Source: CAG-877 sp963660495 (GTDB lineage: Bacteria > Bacillota_I > Bacilli_A > RF39 > UBA660). Taken from it: a stretch of 54,087 nt of DNA. Under the pieces are notes generated by a model. It saw only the letters and a program-made list of their open reading frames with translations. It did no database searches and had not been told where the DNA came from. The DNA lies in NCBI GenBank assembly GCA_963660495.1, contig CAVKYO010000036.1, positions 1 through 54,087 of the forward strand, in the 5' to 3' direction. Positions 1-8,400 of the stretch are shown one piece after another (position 1 is the stretch's first letter; each line of letters opens with the position of its first letter). The translations under genes and the position numbers were made by a program.

Positions 1-107
1 AAGAAACTGGACATGTTTAAACTATGGCTTTAGAAAATGATAGAGATATAAATGCCAGCATAAATATTATGTTTGAAGGACTAAAAATACATTATGCACG
101 TAATTAG
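1..107 (+). pseudogene. TnpB-like C-terminal fragment, frameshifted
   Basis: The 3' end of an IS200/IS605-type tnpB gene, cut by the window edge. Bases 2-34 read in one frame as a zinc-finger-like stretch (RNWTCLNYGF), with Tyr where the second Cys of the usual CxxCG would be. From base 33 the reading moves to the next frame and gives ENDRDINASINI, the conserved RuvC-end motif of TnpB (DRDxNAAxNI), ending at TAG 105-107. The frameshift and the lost Cys mark a decayed copy. The assignment rests on these short motifs only, as the body of the gene is outside the window. Confidence 0.7.
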
Positions 108-250
108 AAAATAAAAAAGAGTACGGTAGCGACTATTGCGAATTTAAGCCTATGGAGAATAGAGGTTACTCTATCTGTGAAGTAGGAAATTTGATCGGTG
201 ACGACCAAAAAACGACAAATTGAAATTTTATAAATTGAAATTTGTCTTTT
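1..250 (+). mobile_element. IS200/IS605-type element, right-end remnant
   Basis: The tnpB fragment is followed by about 140 bp of non-coding DNA with two self-complementary segments. Bases 159-174 form a hairpin (ATAGAG-GTTA-CTCTAT). Bases 214-246 form a 33-bp imperfect palindrome starting GACAAATT and ending AATTTGTC, with a two-pair mismatch. IS200/IS605 elements are known to carry subterminal imperfect palindromes recognised by TnpA, and TnpB guide RNA (omega RNA) spans the tnpB 3' end and the right end. Assigning these hairpins to that role is inference. Bases 251-391 are AT-rich and show nothing else I can name. Confidence 0.5.
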
Positions 251-391
251 GTTCTTTCTTATAGTTATATAAGATACTAATAATTTACAGTTTTATAATA
301 ATTTTATTGTAAATAGTTACTTTAATTACTTATCTTTTTTATGTATAGCAGTTTTAATTTGACATTTTATCTTTACTTACTTATTGACAGA

Positions 392-417
392 AAAGCACAC
401 CTTTTTAGATGTGCTTT
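392..417 (-). terminator. Rho-independent terminator after htrA
   Basis: An 8-bp perfect stem (AAAGCACA / TGTGCTTT) with a 10-nt loop lies just past the htrA stop codon. On the minus strand the second arm runs into TTTT. Confidence 0.7.
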
Positions 418-425
418 GATATTAA

Positions 426-1538
426 TTACTTATTTGTTAGAGTGACTTTTGTAGTTTGCTCTTTTCCATCTCTAATGAATGTAACTTCTATTGTATCTCC
501 TGCTTGGTGTTGATATAATTCATATCTTAAGTAAGCATAGTCTTTTACTTTTGTATCATTTACTTTTATAATAACATCGCCTTTTTTTAGTCCAGCTTTT
601 TCAGCACCAGAATCTTTTACGGCTTCTATTACAACAGCACCATAGGTTATATCTTTATCAAGTGAAATATTATATCTTCTTAATAGAGCTGTATCTGTTA
701 CATTTGCCATACTTATACCTAAAACTGGCCATTCTATCTTTTCATTATTTTCTAATGACTCAGCATGATTCATAGCGTACTCTATCGGTATAGCAAATCC
801 CATTCCTTCTATTTCATCATCAACTAATTTCATAGAACAAATTCCAATTACTTCACCATTTACATTTAATAATGGTCCACCAGAGTTACCTGGATTAATT
901 GATGCATCAATTTGAAGAACACGCATTACCCAGTCATTACTTCCAGAGTTTGATACGGCTACTGAAACCATTCTATCTTTTCCAGATAATATTCCTGAAG
1001 TTACACTTCCATAGTAGTCAGAACCTAATGGTGATCCGACTGTAAATACTGTATCTCCTAAACTCATATCCTCACTACTGCCAATTGTTGCGACTAGTGT
1101 TACATATTCTTTAGGAACTCTTAATACAGCTAAATCTAAATACTCATCGCTACCTAATATTTCAGTTTCTACCTCTTTACCAGATGTGAATAGCACATTA
1201 ACCTTATCTTGATCAGCAATAACATGTTGATTAGTTAATAAATATCCATATTTGTCATCTGTTTTATAAACGAAACCTGTACCAGTTGATGCTAGTTGAT
1301 CTCTTTGATATCCTTCTACAACGACAACAGCGTCATATACTTTTTCAACAGATGCTGCTAGAGATGATTTTTCATATACTTGTGTTCCATTTTTAGTTAT
1401 TACAGTACTTCTGTTACCTATTATTTGGTCTAAAATTGGGGTCCATCTTAAAATTCCTATAGTAATTAGACCTCCAACTATAAAAGAAAATACAATTATA
1501 GGTATTAATTTAACATTTTCATTATTCTTTTTCCTCAT
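426..1538 (-). CDS. htrA: HtrA/DegP-type membrane serine protease with PDZ domain
   Basis: A trypsin-like S1C protease of envelope protein quality control. The 370-residue chain has one N-terminal membrane segment (about 11-30), a protease domain with the triad His105 (LTNQHVIAD), Asp135 (LDLAVLRV) and Ser219 (NPGNSGGP), and one C-terminal PDZ domain (about 272-368). The active site should face outward. Length and order match Gram-positive HtrA/YyxA proteins. The ATG follows GAAAGG by about 10 nt and lies inside the last codons of the upstream abi-like gene (17-bp overlap), so the two are probably co-translated. A hairpin terminator follows. Confidence 0.93.
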   Translation of the reverse strand: MRKKNNENVKLIPIIVFSFIVGGLITIGILRWTPILDQIIGNRSTVITKNGTQVYEKSSLAASVEKVYDAVVVVEGYQRDQLASTGTGFVYKTDDKYGYLLTNQHVIADQDKVNVLFTSGKEVETEILGSDEYLDLAVLRVPKEYVTLVATIGSSEDMSLGDTVFTVGSPLGSDYYGSVTSGILSGKDRMVSVAVSNSGSNDWVMRVLQIDASINPGNSGGPLLNVNGEVIGICSMKLVDDEIEGMGFAIPIEYAMNHAESLENNEKIEWPVLGISMANVTDTALLRRYNISLDKDITYGAVVIEAVKDSGAEKAGLKKGDVIIKVNDTKVKDYAYLRYELYQHQAGDTIEVTFIRDGKEQTTKVTLTNK

Positions 1539-2481
1539 TAAACATCGGCCTTTCTATCTTAGCTAGTTCTTCCCAATTCATTGGGAAGCCCATAATATTT
1601 AATATTTTATCTATTTTTATACTGGTTAGATTATAATTTAAAGTTTGAACAATACGATCCAATTCAAAAGTCATATTCTTAAACTCTTCAGTTGAAAGCA
1701 TTTGTTTCATAATAATTATTAAAGCAAATAAATCATGTTTTCCATAGATATATTCATTGTCTTCTTTTGGAATATTTAGTAATTTATGATATATAGTATT
1801 ATTTATTTCCCGCTGAGTTCTATTTTCAAATAGAATATCTTCATGGGCACAAAGATTTCTATAATTAGCTAGAATTGGTAAATATGCAATAAAATCAGTT
1901 GTTGTTATTCCATATATGTTACTTATATCTTTTTGATCCTCTGGTTTTAATATAGTTATCATTTCACTTACTACGCCGAAAGATAAAACTTTAACTAAAA
2001 TCCAAAGAGGTATATATCCATAGTTGTTAACATAATGAGATGTAGCACTGTGTTGTGAACCATTTATTCTTATTTGTCTTTTCATTTTTTTAATAAGATC
2101 ATTTACTTGTCTTTGACGATCTGGAATCTGGGTAAAATTCCGGGCTTTTAAATAATCTTTTTCCTTATATCCATACTTTTTAGATAATTGGTAGGAAGTA
2201 ATTGACTTCAAGTTATTCTCAATTACTAATAAGTACTTAAATAAGACATTTCTAAATGAACGGTCAAATAAAAATAGGCTGTATAATTCCTCAAATGTTG
2301 TTCCGGTAACGAATATCTTTTCAGTTGTTGACTTATAAAATGGATGACGATATCCATTAATGAAGAAATAATTTTCACGTAATAGGACTTCTTTTGCATA
2401 TTTCTCATCTTTAATTATTAGTCCTTTATGTTTAAATATTTCAATTTGCTCATCTAAGGTTTTAAATTGCTTCTCTATCAT
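1522..2481 (-). CDS. Abi_2 family (AbiD/AbiF-like) abortive-infection protein
   Basis: An Abi_2-type protein of 319 residues. The C-terminal helical part holds RNLCAH (residues 208-213), the R-X4-H signature of HEPN ribonucleases, in the setting YRNLCAHEDILFENR typical of the family. Conserved family stretches near the N terminus (ENYFFINGYRHPF and IENNLKSITSYQLSKKYG) are present. Family members act as phage-triggered growth arrest proteins or toxin-like RNases; the trigger here is unknown. An in-frame ATG at 2496 would lie upstream of the likely transcription start, so I chose the ATG at 2481, preceded by AGGTGAG. The gene overlaps htrA by 17 bp. Confidence 0.82.
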   Translation of the reverse strand: MIEKQFKTLDEQIEIFKHKGLIIKDEKYAKEVLLRENYFFINGYRHPFYKSTTEKIFVTGTTFEELYSLFLFDRSFRNVLFKYLLVIENNLKSITSYQLSKKYGYKEKDYLKARNFTQIPDRQRQVNDLIKKMKRQIRINGSQHSATSHYVNNYGYIPLWILVKVLSFGVVSEMITILKPEDQKDISNIYGITTTDFIAYLPILANYRNLCAHEDILFENRTQREINNTIYHKLLNIPKEDNEYIYGKHDLFALIIIMKQMLSTEEFKNMTFELDRIVQTLNYNLTSIKIDKILNIMGFPMNWEELAKIERPMFNEEKE

Positions 2482-2498
2482 AATCTCACCTACCATAG

Positions 2499-2507
2499 AT
2501 TATATCA
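2499..2507 (-). promoter_or_regulatory. Extended -10 promoter for the abi-like/htrA unit
   Basis: On the minus strand TGATATAAT (TGn plus a perfect TATAAT at 2499-2504) lies 18 nt before the chosen ATG. The expected start near 2492 leaves a leader of only about 11 nt. No good -35 is visible, as is usual for extended -10 promoters. Confidence 0.55.
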
Positions 2508-2555
2508 TAACATTAGTAGTAAAGTATGGTAAAAATATGAAAATTTTAAAAATTA

Positions 2556-2564
2556 TGATATAAT
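2556..2564 (+). promoter_or_regulatory. Extended -10 promoter for the phospholipase-like gene
   Basis: TGATATAAT, the same extended -10 as on the opposite strand 55 bp away, with TATAAT at 2559-2564. It lies 55 bp before the ATG at 2620. Confidence 0.55.
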
Positions 2565-2619
2565 CAACTTGTTTAGGGAATATTCATATTATACTTTATA
2601 TGATTAGGAGGGTTCGTTT

Positions 2620-3588
2620 ATGCCAGCAACTGTTGTTCATGCGTATTTTGCTCAGGATTTAAATGATATATTACCAAGAGAGATTAAAAATAAACTTGAT
2701 GTCAATCGTTTGAAAATGTTTGGTCAAAGTACTGATTCATTAATGTTTTACAATTTATTTAGTGTATTACCTGGTAAAAAAATAAGGAATTTCCAAAAGT
2801 ACTTTCATACTAATAAAACACAGGAATTTTTTGTTAACTTAATTAATTACATTAAAGAAAATAATATAGAAGATATAGATGTTAATTCATTTTTAGTAGG
2901 AACTATTTGTCACTTCGTATTAGATTCTACTGTACATCCTTATATTTACTATAAAACTGGATACTTTAATAAAAATGATAAAAGCACATATAAATATAAT
3001 AATGTACATACATTTATGGAAACATTTTTAGATAATGATATGATTAAAAGAAGAGAATCAATTAATCCATATAAATTTAATATAAGTAAGTTTAGTTTTG
3101 ATACAAGTAAATTTTCAAATGAACTTAAAGATACAATTAAATATACATTTAAAGAAACATATGATGTAGATAATATGGATAAAATATATTATAAGTCATT
3201 AAAACAAATGAGAAATTCTATATTTATATTTAGACAAGATAGATATGGTATTAAAAAGTTTTTTTATAAATTAGCTGATACTTTTACTAGTAAACGTGTT
3301 TTTAGATTTGAAGCTATTAGTTATCATTATCCTTTAAATGATAGACATAATTTTTTAAATGAAAATCATAAATTATGGCGTAATCCAAGTGATTATAGTT
3401 TAACTAGTGATGAGAGTTTCTTAGATTTATACTTAAGAGCTCTTAAGTTGGCAAAAGTGATGGTATGTGCCAGTTTTGACTATATAAATGGAAAAGATAT
3501 AGAATTAGAAAAAGTATTTATTAATAAAAGTTATATTACAGGACTTGACTGTGAGTTAGATAAAGAACTTAAATATTTTGAATTTTAG
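2620..3588 (+). CDS. Zinc-dependent phospholipase C-like protein
   Basis: A 322-residue protein of the zinc-dependent phospholipase C family (PF00882 type). The N terminus MPATVVHAYFAQDL matches the family start with its early His. MFGQSTDSLMFYN (about 34-46) fits the GxQSxD segment, and CHFVLDSTVHPYIY (about 102-115) carries the paired His/Asp metal ligands. There is no signal peptide or membrane segment, so it is probably cytosolic and its substrate is unknown. AGGAGGG lies 10 nt before the ATG. A terminator hairpin uses its last codons. Gut Firmicutes have many such proteins of unproven activity. Confidence 0.8.
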   Translation: MPATVVHAYFAQDLNDILPREIKNKLDVNRLKMFGQSTDSLMFYNLFSVLPGKKIRNFQKYFHTNKTQEFFVNLINYIKENNIEDIDVNSFLVGTICHFVLDSTVHPYIYYKTGYFNKNDKSTYKYNNVHTFMETFLDNDMIKRRESINPYKFNISKFSFDTSKFSNELKDTIKYTFKETYDVDNMDKIYYKSLKQMRNSIFIFRQDRYGIKKFFYKLADTFTSKRVFRFEAISYHYPLNDRHNFLNENHKLWRNPSDYSLTSDESFLDLYLRALKLAKVMVCASFDYINGKDIELEKVFINKSYITGLDCELDKELKYFEF

Positions 3589-3598
3589 GTTCTTTTTT
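3562..3598 (+). terminator. Terminator overlapping the end of the phospholipase-like gene
   Basis: A 12-bp stem with one G-T pair (AAAGAACTTAAA / TTTAGGTTCTTT), 10-nt loop, then a T run. The stop codon is inside the hairpin. Confidence 0.7.
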
Positions 3599-3642
3599 GT
3601 ATATTTTAATTTATAAATTCCATACTATTTCTAGGTGATATT

Positions 3643-4713
3643 ATGTTTTATAAATATGAAATTAGAAATAATGGAATGGAAAATATTTTATACTTGTATT
3701 TAACTATGAGCTATGAGTTTTCAAAAGAGATAGCTTTTAATTCTTCAGATAAAGAGATAACAAGAAGAACTAGAAACTTTGTTAGAAATAATGGAATTAA
3801 TTATAATGGGAATAAAGTCTATTTAGTTATAGATGGTATCGTTGTTAAAGCATTGGATATTAGTAAGGATGATGTGGAAATAGAAGTATTAAAAGAAGAT
3901 TTATATTATTCTAATGAACAATACATGGTAACTGTAAAATTAGAAAATGAGGCTAAGATTGAGATATCTTTGAAAGAATATTTACTTGGATGTTTAGCTA
4001 GTAGATATTATAAAGGTATTGAGATAGAAACATTAAAAGCTTTAGCAATTTTATATAGAACTTATGCTTTTAAAGAGATGAGTGAAAAAAGAATAATATT
4101 ATCTTTTAATGAATTTGTTAATTATAGACCTTTATCATATTATAAATTATCTTGGTTTAGTGACTTTGATGATATTTTAAAAATGCTTGAGGAAGCAGTT
4201 AAAGATACTGACTGTTTATTCTTAACTTATAATAATTATTATATATTACCTTTTACACATTATTGTAATAATGGAAAGACTTTGAGTTCTAATAAATATG
4301 GGTATCTTTCAGAAGTTTCTAGTAGTTGGGATATGGCTTCTCCTTACTATGTTAATATAAAAGATTATAATTATAGTGATTTGAGTAAATTACTTAAAAC
4401 TAAAATTACTGATGAGAGTACTATTAAGGCATTATCTCTTGATGAAAATGGATTTGTTGATAAACTACAAATAGATGAAGCTGTATTCATTGGTGATGAC
4501 ATAGTTAAAATGTTAAATATTAAGTCTAGAGCAATAAATATTATCGTTAATAAAAACTATATAAGATTTATTTGTTTAGGTTTTGGTTATTTTTATGGAC
4601 TTAGTATCTTTGGTGCTAATGAGATAGCTAAAAACGGTTGTGACTATGCTAATATTTTGAAATACTATTTCCCTAAAGTTACTTTAAATAGATATATAAA
4701 AGAACTTTCGTAA
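3643..4713 (+). CDS. SpoIID/LytB-like protein lacking the catalytic Glu
   Basis: A SpoIID-domain protein of 356 residues. SpoIID is a lytic transglycosylase that cleaves denuded peptidoglycan during spore engulfment. The diagnostic segment is EYLLGCLAS at 112-120, then ETLKALAILYRTYAF at 129-143, and the zinc-site-like HYCNNGKT at 206-213. Active SpoIID has Glu right after the Ala-Ser pair; here that position is Arg121. No signal peptide or membrane helix is present, although SpoIID is normally membrane-anchored. The first 100 residues match nothing I know. AGGTGAT lies 3 nt before ATG. It may be a non-catalytic peptidoglycan-binding relative. The fold call is firm, the function is not. Confidence 0.75.
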   Translation: MFYKYEIRNNGMENILYLYLTMSYEFSKEIAFNSSDKEITRRTRNFVRNNGINYNGNKVYLVIDGIVVKALDISKDDVEIEVLKEDLYYSNEQYMVTVKLENEAKIEISLKEYLLGCLASRYYKGIEIETLKALAILYRTYAFKEMSEKRIILSFNEFVNYRPLSYYKLSWFSDFDDILKMLEEAVKDTDCLFLTYNNYYILPFTHYCNNGKTLSSNKYGYLSEVSSSWDMASPYYVNIKDYNYSDLSKLLKTKITDESTIKALSLDENGFVDKLQIDEAVFIGDDIVKMLNIKSRAINIIVNKNYIRFICLGFGYFYGLSIFGANEIAKNGCDYANILKYYFPKVTLNRYIKELS

Positions 4714-4733
4714 TTTGAAAGTTCTTATTTTTT
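4700..4733. terminator. Bidirectional terminator between convergent genes
   Basis: A perfect 10-bp stem (AAGAACTTTC / GAAAGTTCTT, 4700-4709 and 4717-4726), followed by ATTTTTTTT on the plus strand and TTTT on the minus strand. It closes both the SpoIID-like gene and the EssC operon. Confidence 0.85.
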
Positions 4734-4937
4734 TAAATCAATTAATCCTTGAAGGGCCTTATCAGCAGCTTTTTCTAATTCAATAGTATTTTCTATGAAT
4801 TTAGCATAGTCTACTACAGCATCAACAAATTCTATTAGTTGGACTGCATCTTTACCTTGAGCTAGATTCCTGATAGTTTCGGCATATTTGTTTAATTCTA
4901 TAGCTACTTGGTCTATACTTATAGATTCATTAGTCAT
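4725..4937 (-). CDS. Small helical protein, last gene of the EssC operon
   Basis: A 70-residue acidic, all-helical protein with no signal, Trp or Cys. It looks like a short helical hairpin (about 8-28 and 32-68). It overlaps the preceding small gene by 8 bp and is the fourth gene of the essC operon. Its size and position suggest a partner or substrate of the secretion ATPase, in the place of a WXG100 protein, but it has no WXG motif and is shorter than the usual 100 residues. I do not recognise a family; the role is inferred from context. Confidence 0.7.
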   Translation of the reverse strand: MTNESISIDQVAIELNKYAETIRNLAQGKDAVQLIEFVDAVVDYAKFIENTIELEKAADKALQGLIDLKK

Positions 4938-5133
4938 TTCCTAACTCCTCCATTTCACTTGATGATTTTTTATTTGAATCAAATATATTAGCATTATTGA
5001 TTACAACTTGTTTATAAGTTTCTAAATTGTCTAGATAACTAATATTGTCTTGATCTGTCCATACTGTTTTCATCATTTCTAAGTAGCTATATATTTTGTT
5101 AACAGCATCGACATATTGTTCATATTCTGTCAT
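4930..5133 (-). CDS. Small WXG100-like helical protein in the EssC operon
   Basis: A 67-residue helical protein with one Trp (MKTVWTDQDN, Trp25) between a first helix (about 3-22) and a second (about 30-50). This resembles the WXG turn of ESAT-6/WXG100 proteins, although Gly is replaced by Asp and the second helix is short, with a polar Ser/Lys-rich tail. AGGAGGC lies 4 nt before ATG. It sits between the yukD-like gene and another small helical gene that it overlaps. It could be a reduced WXG100-type substrate; a structure-specific chaperone is another option. Not a confident family match. Confidence 0.65.
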   Translation of the reverse strand: MTEYEQYVDAVNKIYSYLEMMKTVWTDQDNISYLDNLETYKQVVINNANIFDSNKKSSSEMEELGND

Positions 5134-5143
5134 AAGTGCCTCC

Positions 5144-5401
5144 TTATATAAGAATTATTCTTGAGCCGTTTTTTAAATCAGTATCTTTTACAGTTTGATT
5201 AACATCATATACTTGACCAGTGTCTTTACTATAAAAGTTAGTTTCTGGACTGATAACATAATCATTCTCAGTTATTTCTAATAGACCTTCTTCTATTAAT
5301 TTTTTTATTGTACCAACTTTTTTATTAATTGGAATATATAAATCATATTTCTTTTCTATTAGAGGAATATATAAACATATTAATATTTTATTTTTATTCA
5401 T
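5144..5401 (-). CDS. YukD/EsaB-like ubiquitin-fold protein
   Basis: An 85-residue protein with a ubiquitin-like strand/helix pattern: ILICLYIPLIEKKYDLYIP (two strands), VGTIKKLIEEGL (helix), then short strands ending RIILI. This is the layout of YukD/EsaB, a cytosolic component of Firmicutes type VII secretion that acts with EssC. It lies 9 nt downstream of essC in the same operon, which strongly supports the call. It has no C-terminal diglycine, as expected for YukD, so protein conjugation is not implied. Confidence 0.8.
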   Translation of the reverse strand: MNKNKILICLYIPLIEKKYDLYIPINKKVGTIKKLIEEGLLEITENDYVISPETNFYSKDTGQVYDVNQTVKDTDLKNGSRIILI

Positions 5402-5410
5402 AATTACCTC

Positions 5411-8400
5411 CTACTCGTCTGAAAGGAACTTAGTAACAGCTGCTTTTCCTTTTGTTACTACATATCCAAAGTTTGGCTCTAGTTCTACTCTTAGTAAACG
5501 TGAATTTGTAGTTACTTTTAGTGTGAATTGATTACTAATTCCATTTCCTATCCAGATTCCTTCAGATAAGTCTACATTAGATTTAAACCAAGTTTCATAA
5601 TTAAGTGATTTAATATTATCTATTGTTTCTACAAAGATAAATTTAATTGTTCCTAGTTTTACCGCCTCATTTATGTTAGTTGTGAACTCGCCTTTTTTAA
5701 CAGCATCTAATTTTGATAGTAGTGTACTTATACCAGTAATTATACAAATTATAGGGTCTTCGGTATTTTCAACCTGTTTAGTATATAGAGCTGTCGTTAC
5801 TTCTTCCATACCTGATGTACAGTTTCCTTTGTCATATGTAACATCTTTAGGTGGATTATCTGATAATATACTAAGTGCATCTAGTATAATACACTTGCTG
5901 CTTGGTATTTTTAAAAGCATTCTAGATAGTCCGGTTAAGAATGGTTGTAGGGATGTTATATCTTCGCCAGTGATTACGTAAATACCATTCTTTAAACTTA
6001 TATCTGCTATTTCTAATGTTTCTTTTTCTATACCGACTGGTATTGATAATAGACCACGTAATGATGGTAACAAGTCTTCTTGAGTAACTGTTTCCGGTAG
6101 TATAGGTATTTTTTTAGCTTTAAATTCGCAGATATTATTTAATTTATTACAGATGACTCTAATGTAGTCTGCCATTTTTTCTTCTTTAAATGAGTACGCA
6201 GTTTGGAATTCAAAGATACCATCTTTGTCAACTAAGCCTCGACCAAAGCTTTTTGATGGTTCTTTTTTACGTACGCCAGATAGAACAGCAGCATAGTCAG
6301 ATGAATCATTAAATTGTAAGACAATGTTTTGTGCAAAGTTTTGGCGAAGGCGGTATCTGATAGTATTAGGTCCATTTGTGGTTAAAATAAAGACGATACC
6401 ATATTTTAAACATTCTCTTGTTATTTGACCTAAAATATCTTCATAGTCTGGATATGATTCAAGGAATCCTTCGACATTGTTTATTGCAACTACAATTAAT
6501 GGCATTTGTTTTCCACCATGGTTTATATAAAAATCAAATGAACCATTGTAGTCGACAAATATTTTCTTTCTTTCATCCATTACTTGAGTAATTAGTTTGA
6601 ATAAATTACCTATCTTTTCGCTTTCTCCAGATAACAATACTTCTCCTATATGTGGAGCATTTTTAAACATTGTTAGTGTTTCTGCACCAAAGTCCAGAAG
6701 ATAAAAATTAACTTCTGATGAATCATGTGTAGTTATAGTTGAATATATAATTGTTGATAACATTAGTTCTTTACCTGAACCTGTTGAACCATAGATTATA
6801 GAGTTGCCACCTGATGATAAAGGTAGTGTTAAAACATTTTGTCTTTGGTTATCTGGATCATCATATTCACCAATGATTGGATTAATACTATTCTTTTTGG
6901 TTGTATAGTTATATTTAGTTTTTAAGTCTTCAACGTAGATATAATTTGGAATTCTATCTAGCCATAGTTGTGGTATACGTGCCGATGTTTGTTTTGCTTC
7001 TTCAATTATATATTTGATAATATTTGTTATTTCTTCACCTTTTGATGTTACTTGAACTTCGTTTTGTTTATTATCTAAACTCTTAATACTGTTACCGGTA
7101 TTATCAATGAAGTTAATGCTTTGATCTACTTTTTTCTTTCTTTTTTCAGCTGGGTAGTATTGTGCTCCTGCCCATGCAGCTTGTCCTTGAGCAAATAATT
7201 CATTATAACCAACTTGTAAGAAGAAACGTCCGGCATTTTTTAATGAAGCTGCATCTGGACATTTAATCATGTCCATACTGTCTGATTTATCTTGTACTTT
7301 TAAGCAAACACGGAACTTAGAGTTTGACCAGATTTGATCATTAACTACTCCGGCAGGTTTTTGTGTTGCGAGAATAAGATGGACACCTAAAGAACGACCG
7401 ATACGTGCAGTTGATATTAATTGGTCCATAAATTCTGGTCTTTGGTCTTTTAATTCAGCAAACTCATCAGAAATGATGAATAAATGTGATATAGGTCTAT
7501 CTACTAAACCTTTTCTATACAAAGCTTGATATTTATAAATATCAATAGTACTTTCATCTAATTTATCTCTAGCTTCATTGAACATTCTTTGTCTTTTACG
7601 AAGTTCACTTTGAATTGAAGCTAATGAACGATTCATTTCAACGGTATCTAAGTTTGTTATAGTACCAGCTAAGTGTGGCAACTTCATACCAGTTTCTTTA
7701 TTTTGGAATACTCCAGCTAAACCTCCACCTTTGTAATCGATAAGTACAAATGATACTTCGTAAGGGTGATAGTTTATTGCCATGGATAAGATGTAAGTAA
7801 TTATAAATTCTGATTTACCAGAACCAGTCATACCTGCTATCAAGCCATGTGGACCATGTGCTTTTTCATGTAAATCTAATTTAAATAATTCACCTGCTTT
7901 ATCTACGCCAACTGGAGTTTGAAGTGTTTTTGTTGGATCATTTGATTTCCAGCGATTTAGAATGTTCAATTGTTCAATCATTCCGACATTGTACATTTCT
8001 AGGAAAGTTAAGCTCATTGGTAATGCTTGATTTTCTTTTGCTATATCTATCGGAATATTGGCTATAATTTTGCAACATTCATACATATTTAATGTAGGGT
8101 CAACATCCGCAACAAATTCCTTTTGCTTATTTGATACTAATTCGTTTTCAAATACTCCTGATTTTTTATCACCAATACTTATAAATGTTTTACATTCATT
8201 TGGTAAATTAACTAATCTTGGACTAATAACTAGTAAGCTGAAGCCAACATTTAGTTCTAGTGCTGAAACATCTTTTACAAGTTCTACGTCACGAACTGCT
8301 TTAAAGTCATCTGTTATTATCATGTAGTATGGCTTATATTTTTTGTAGTCAACATTATTTAGTTCATGTGTATCAGTATCTTTATATTTTCTGGCTTGTA

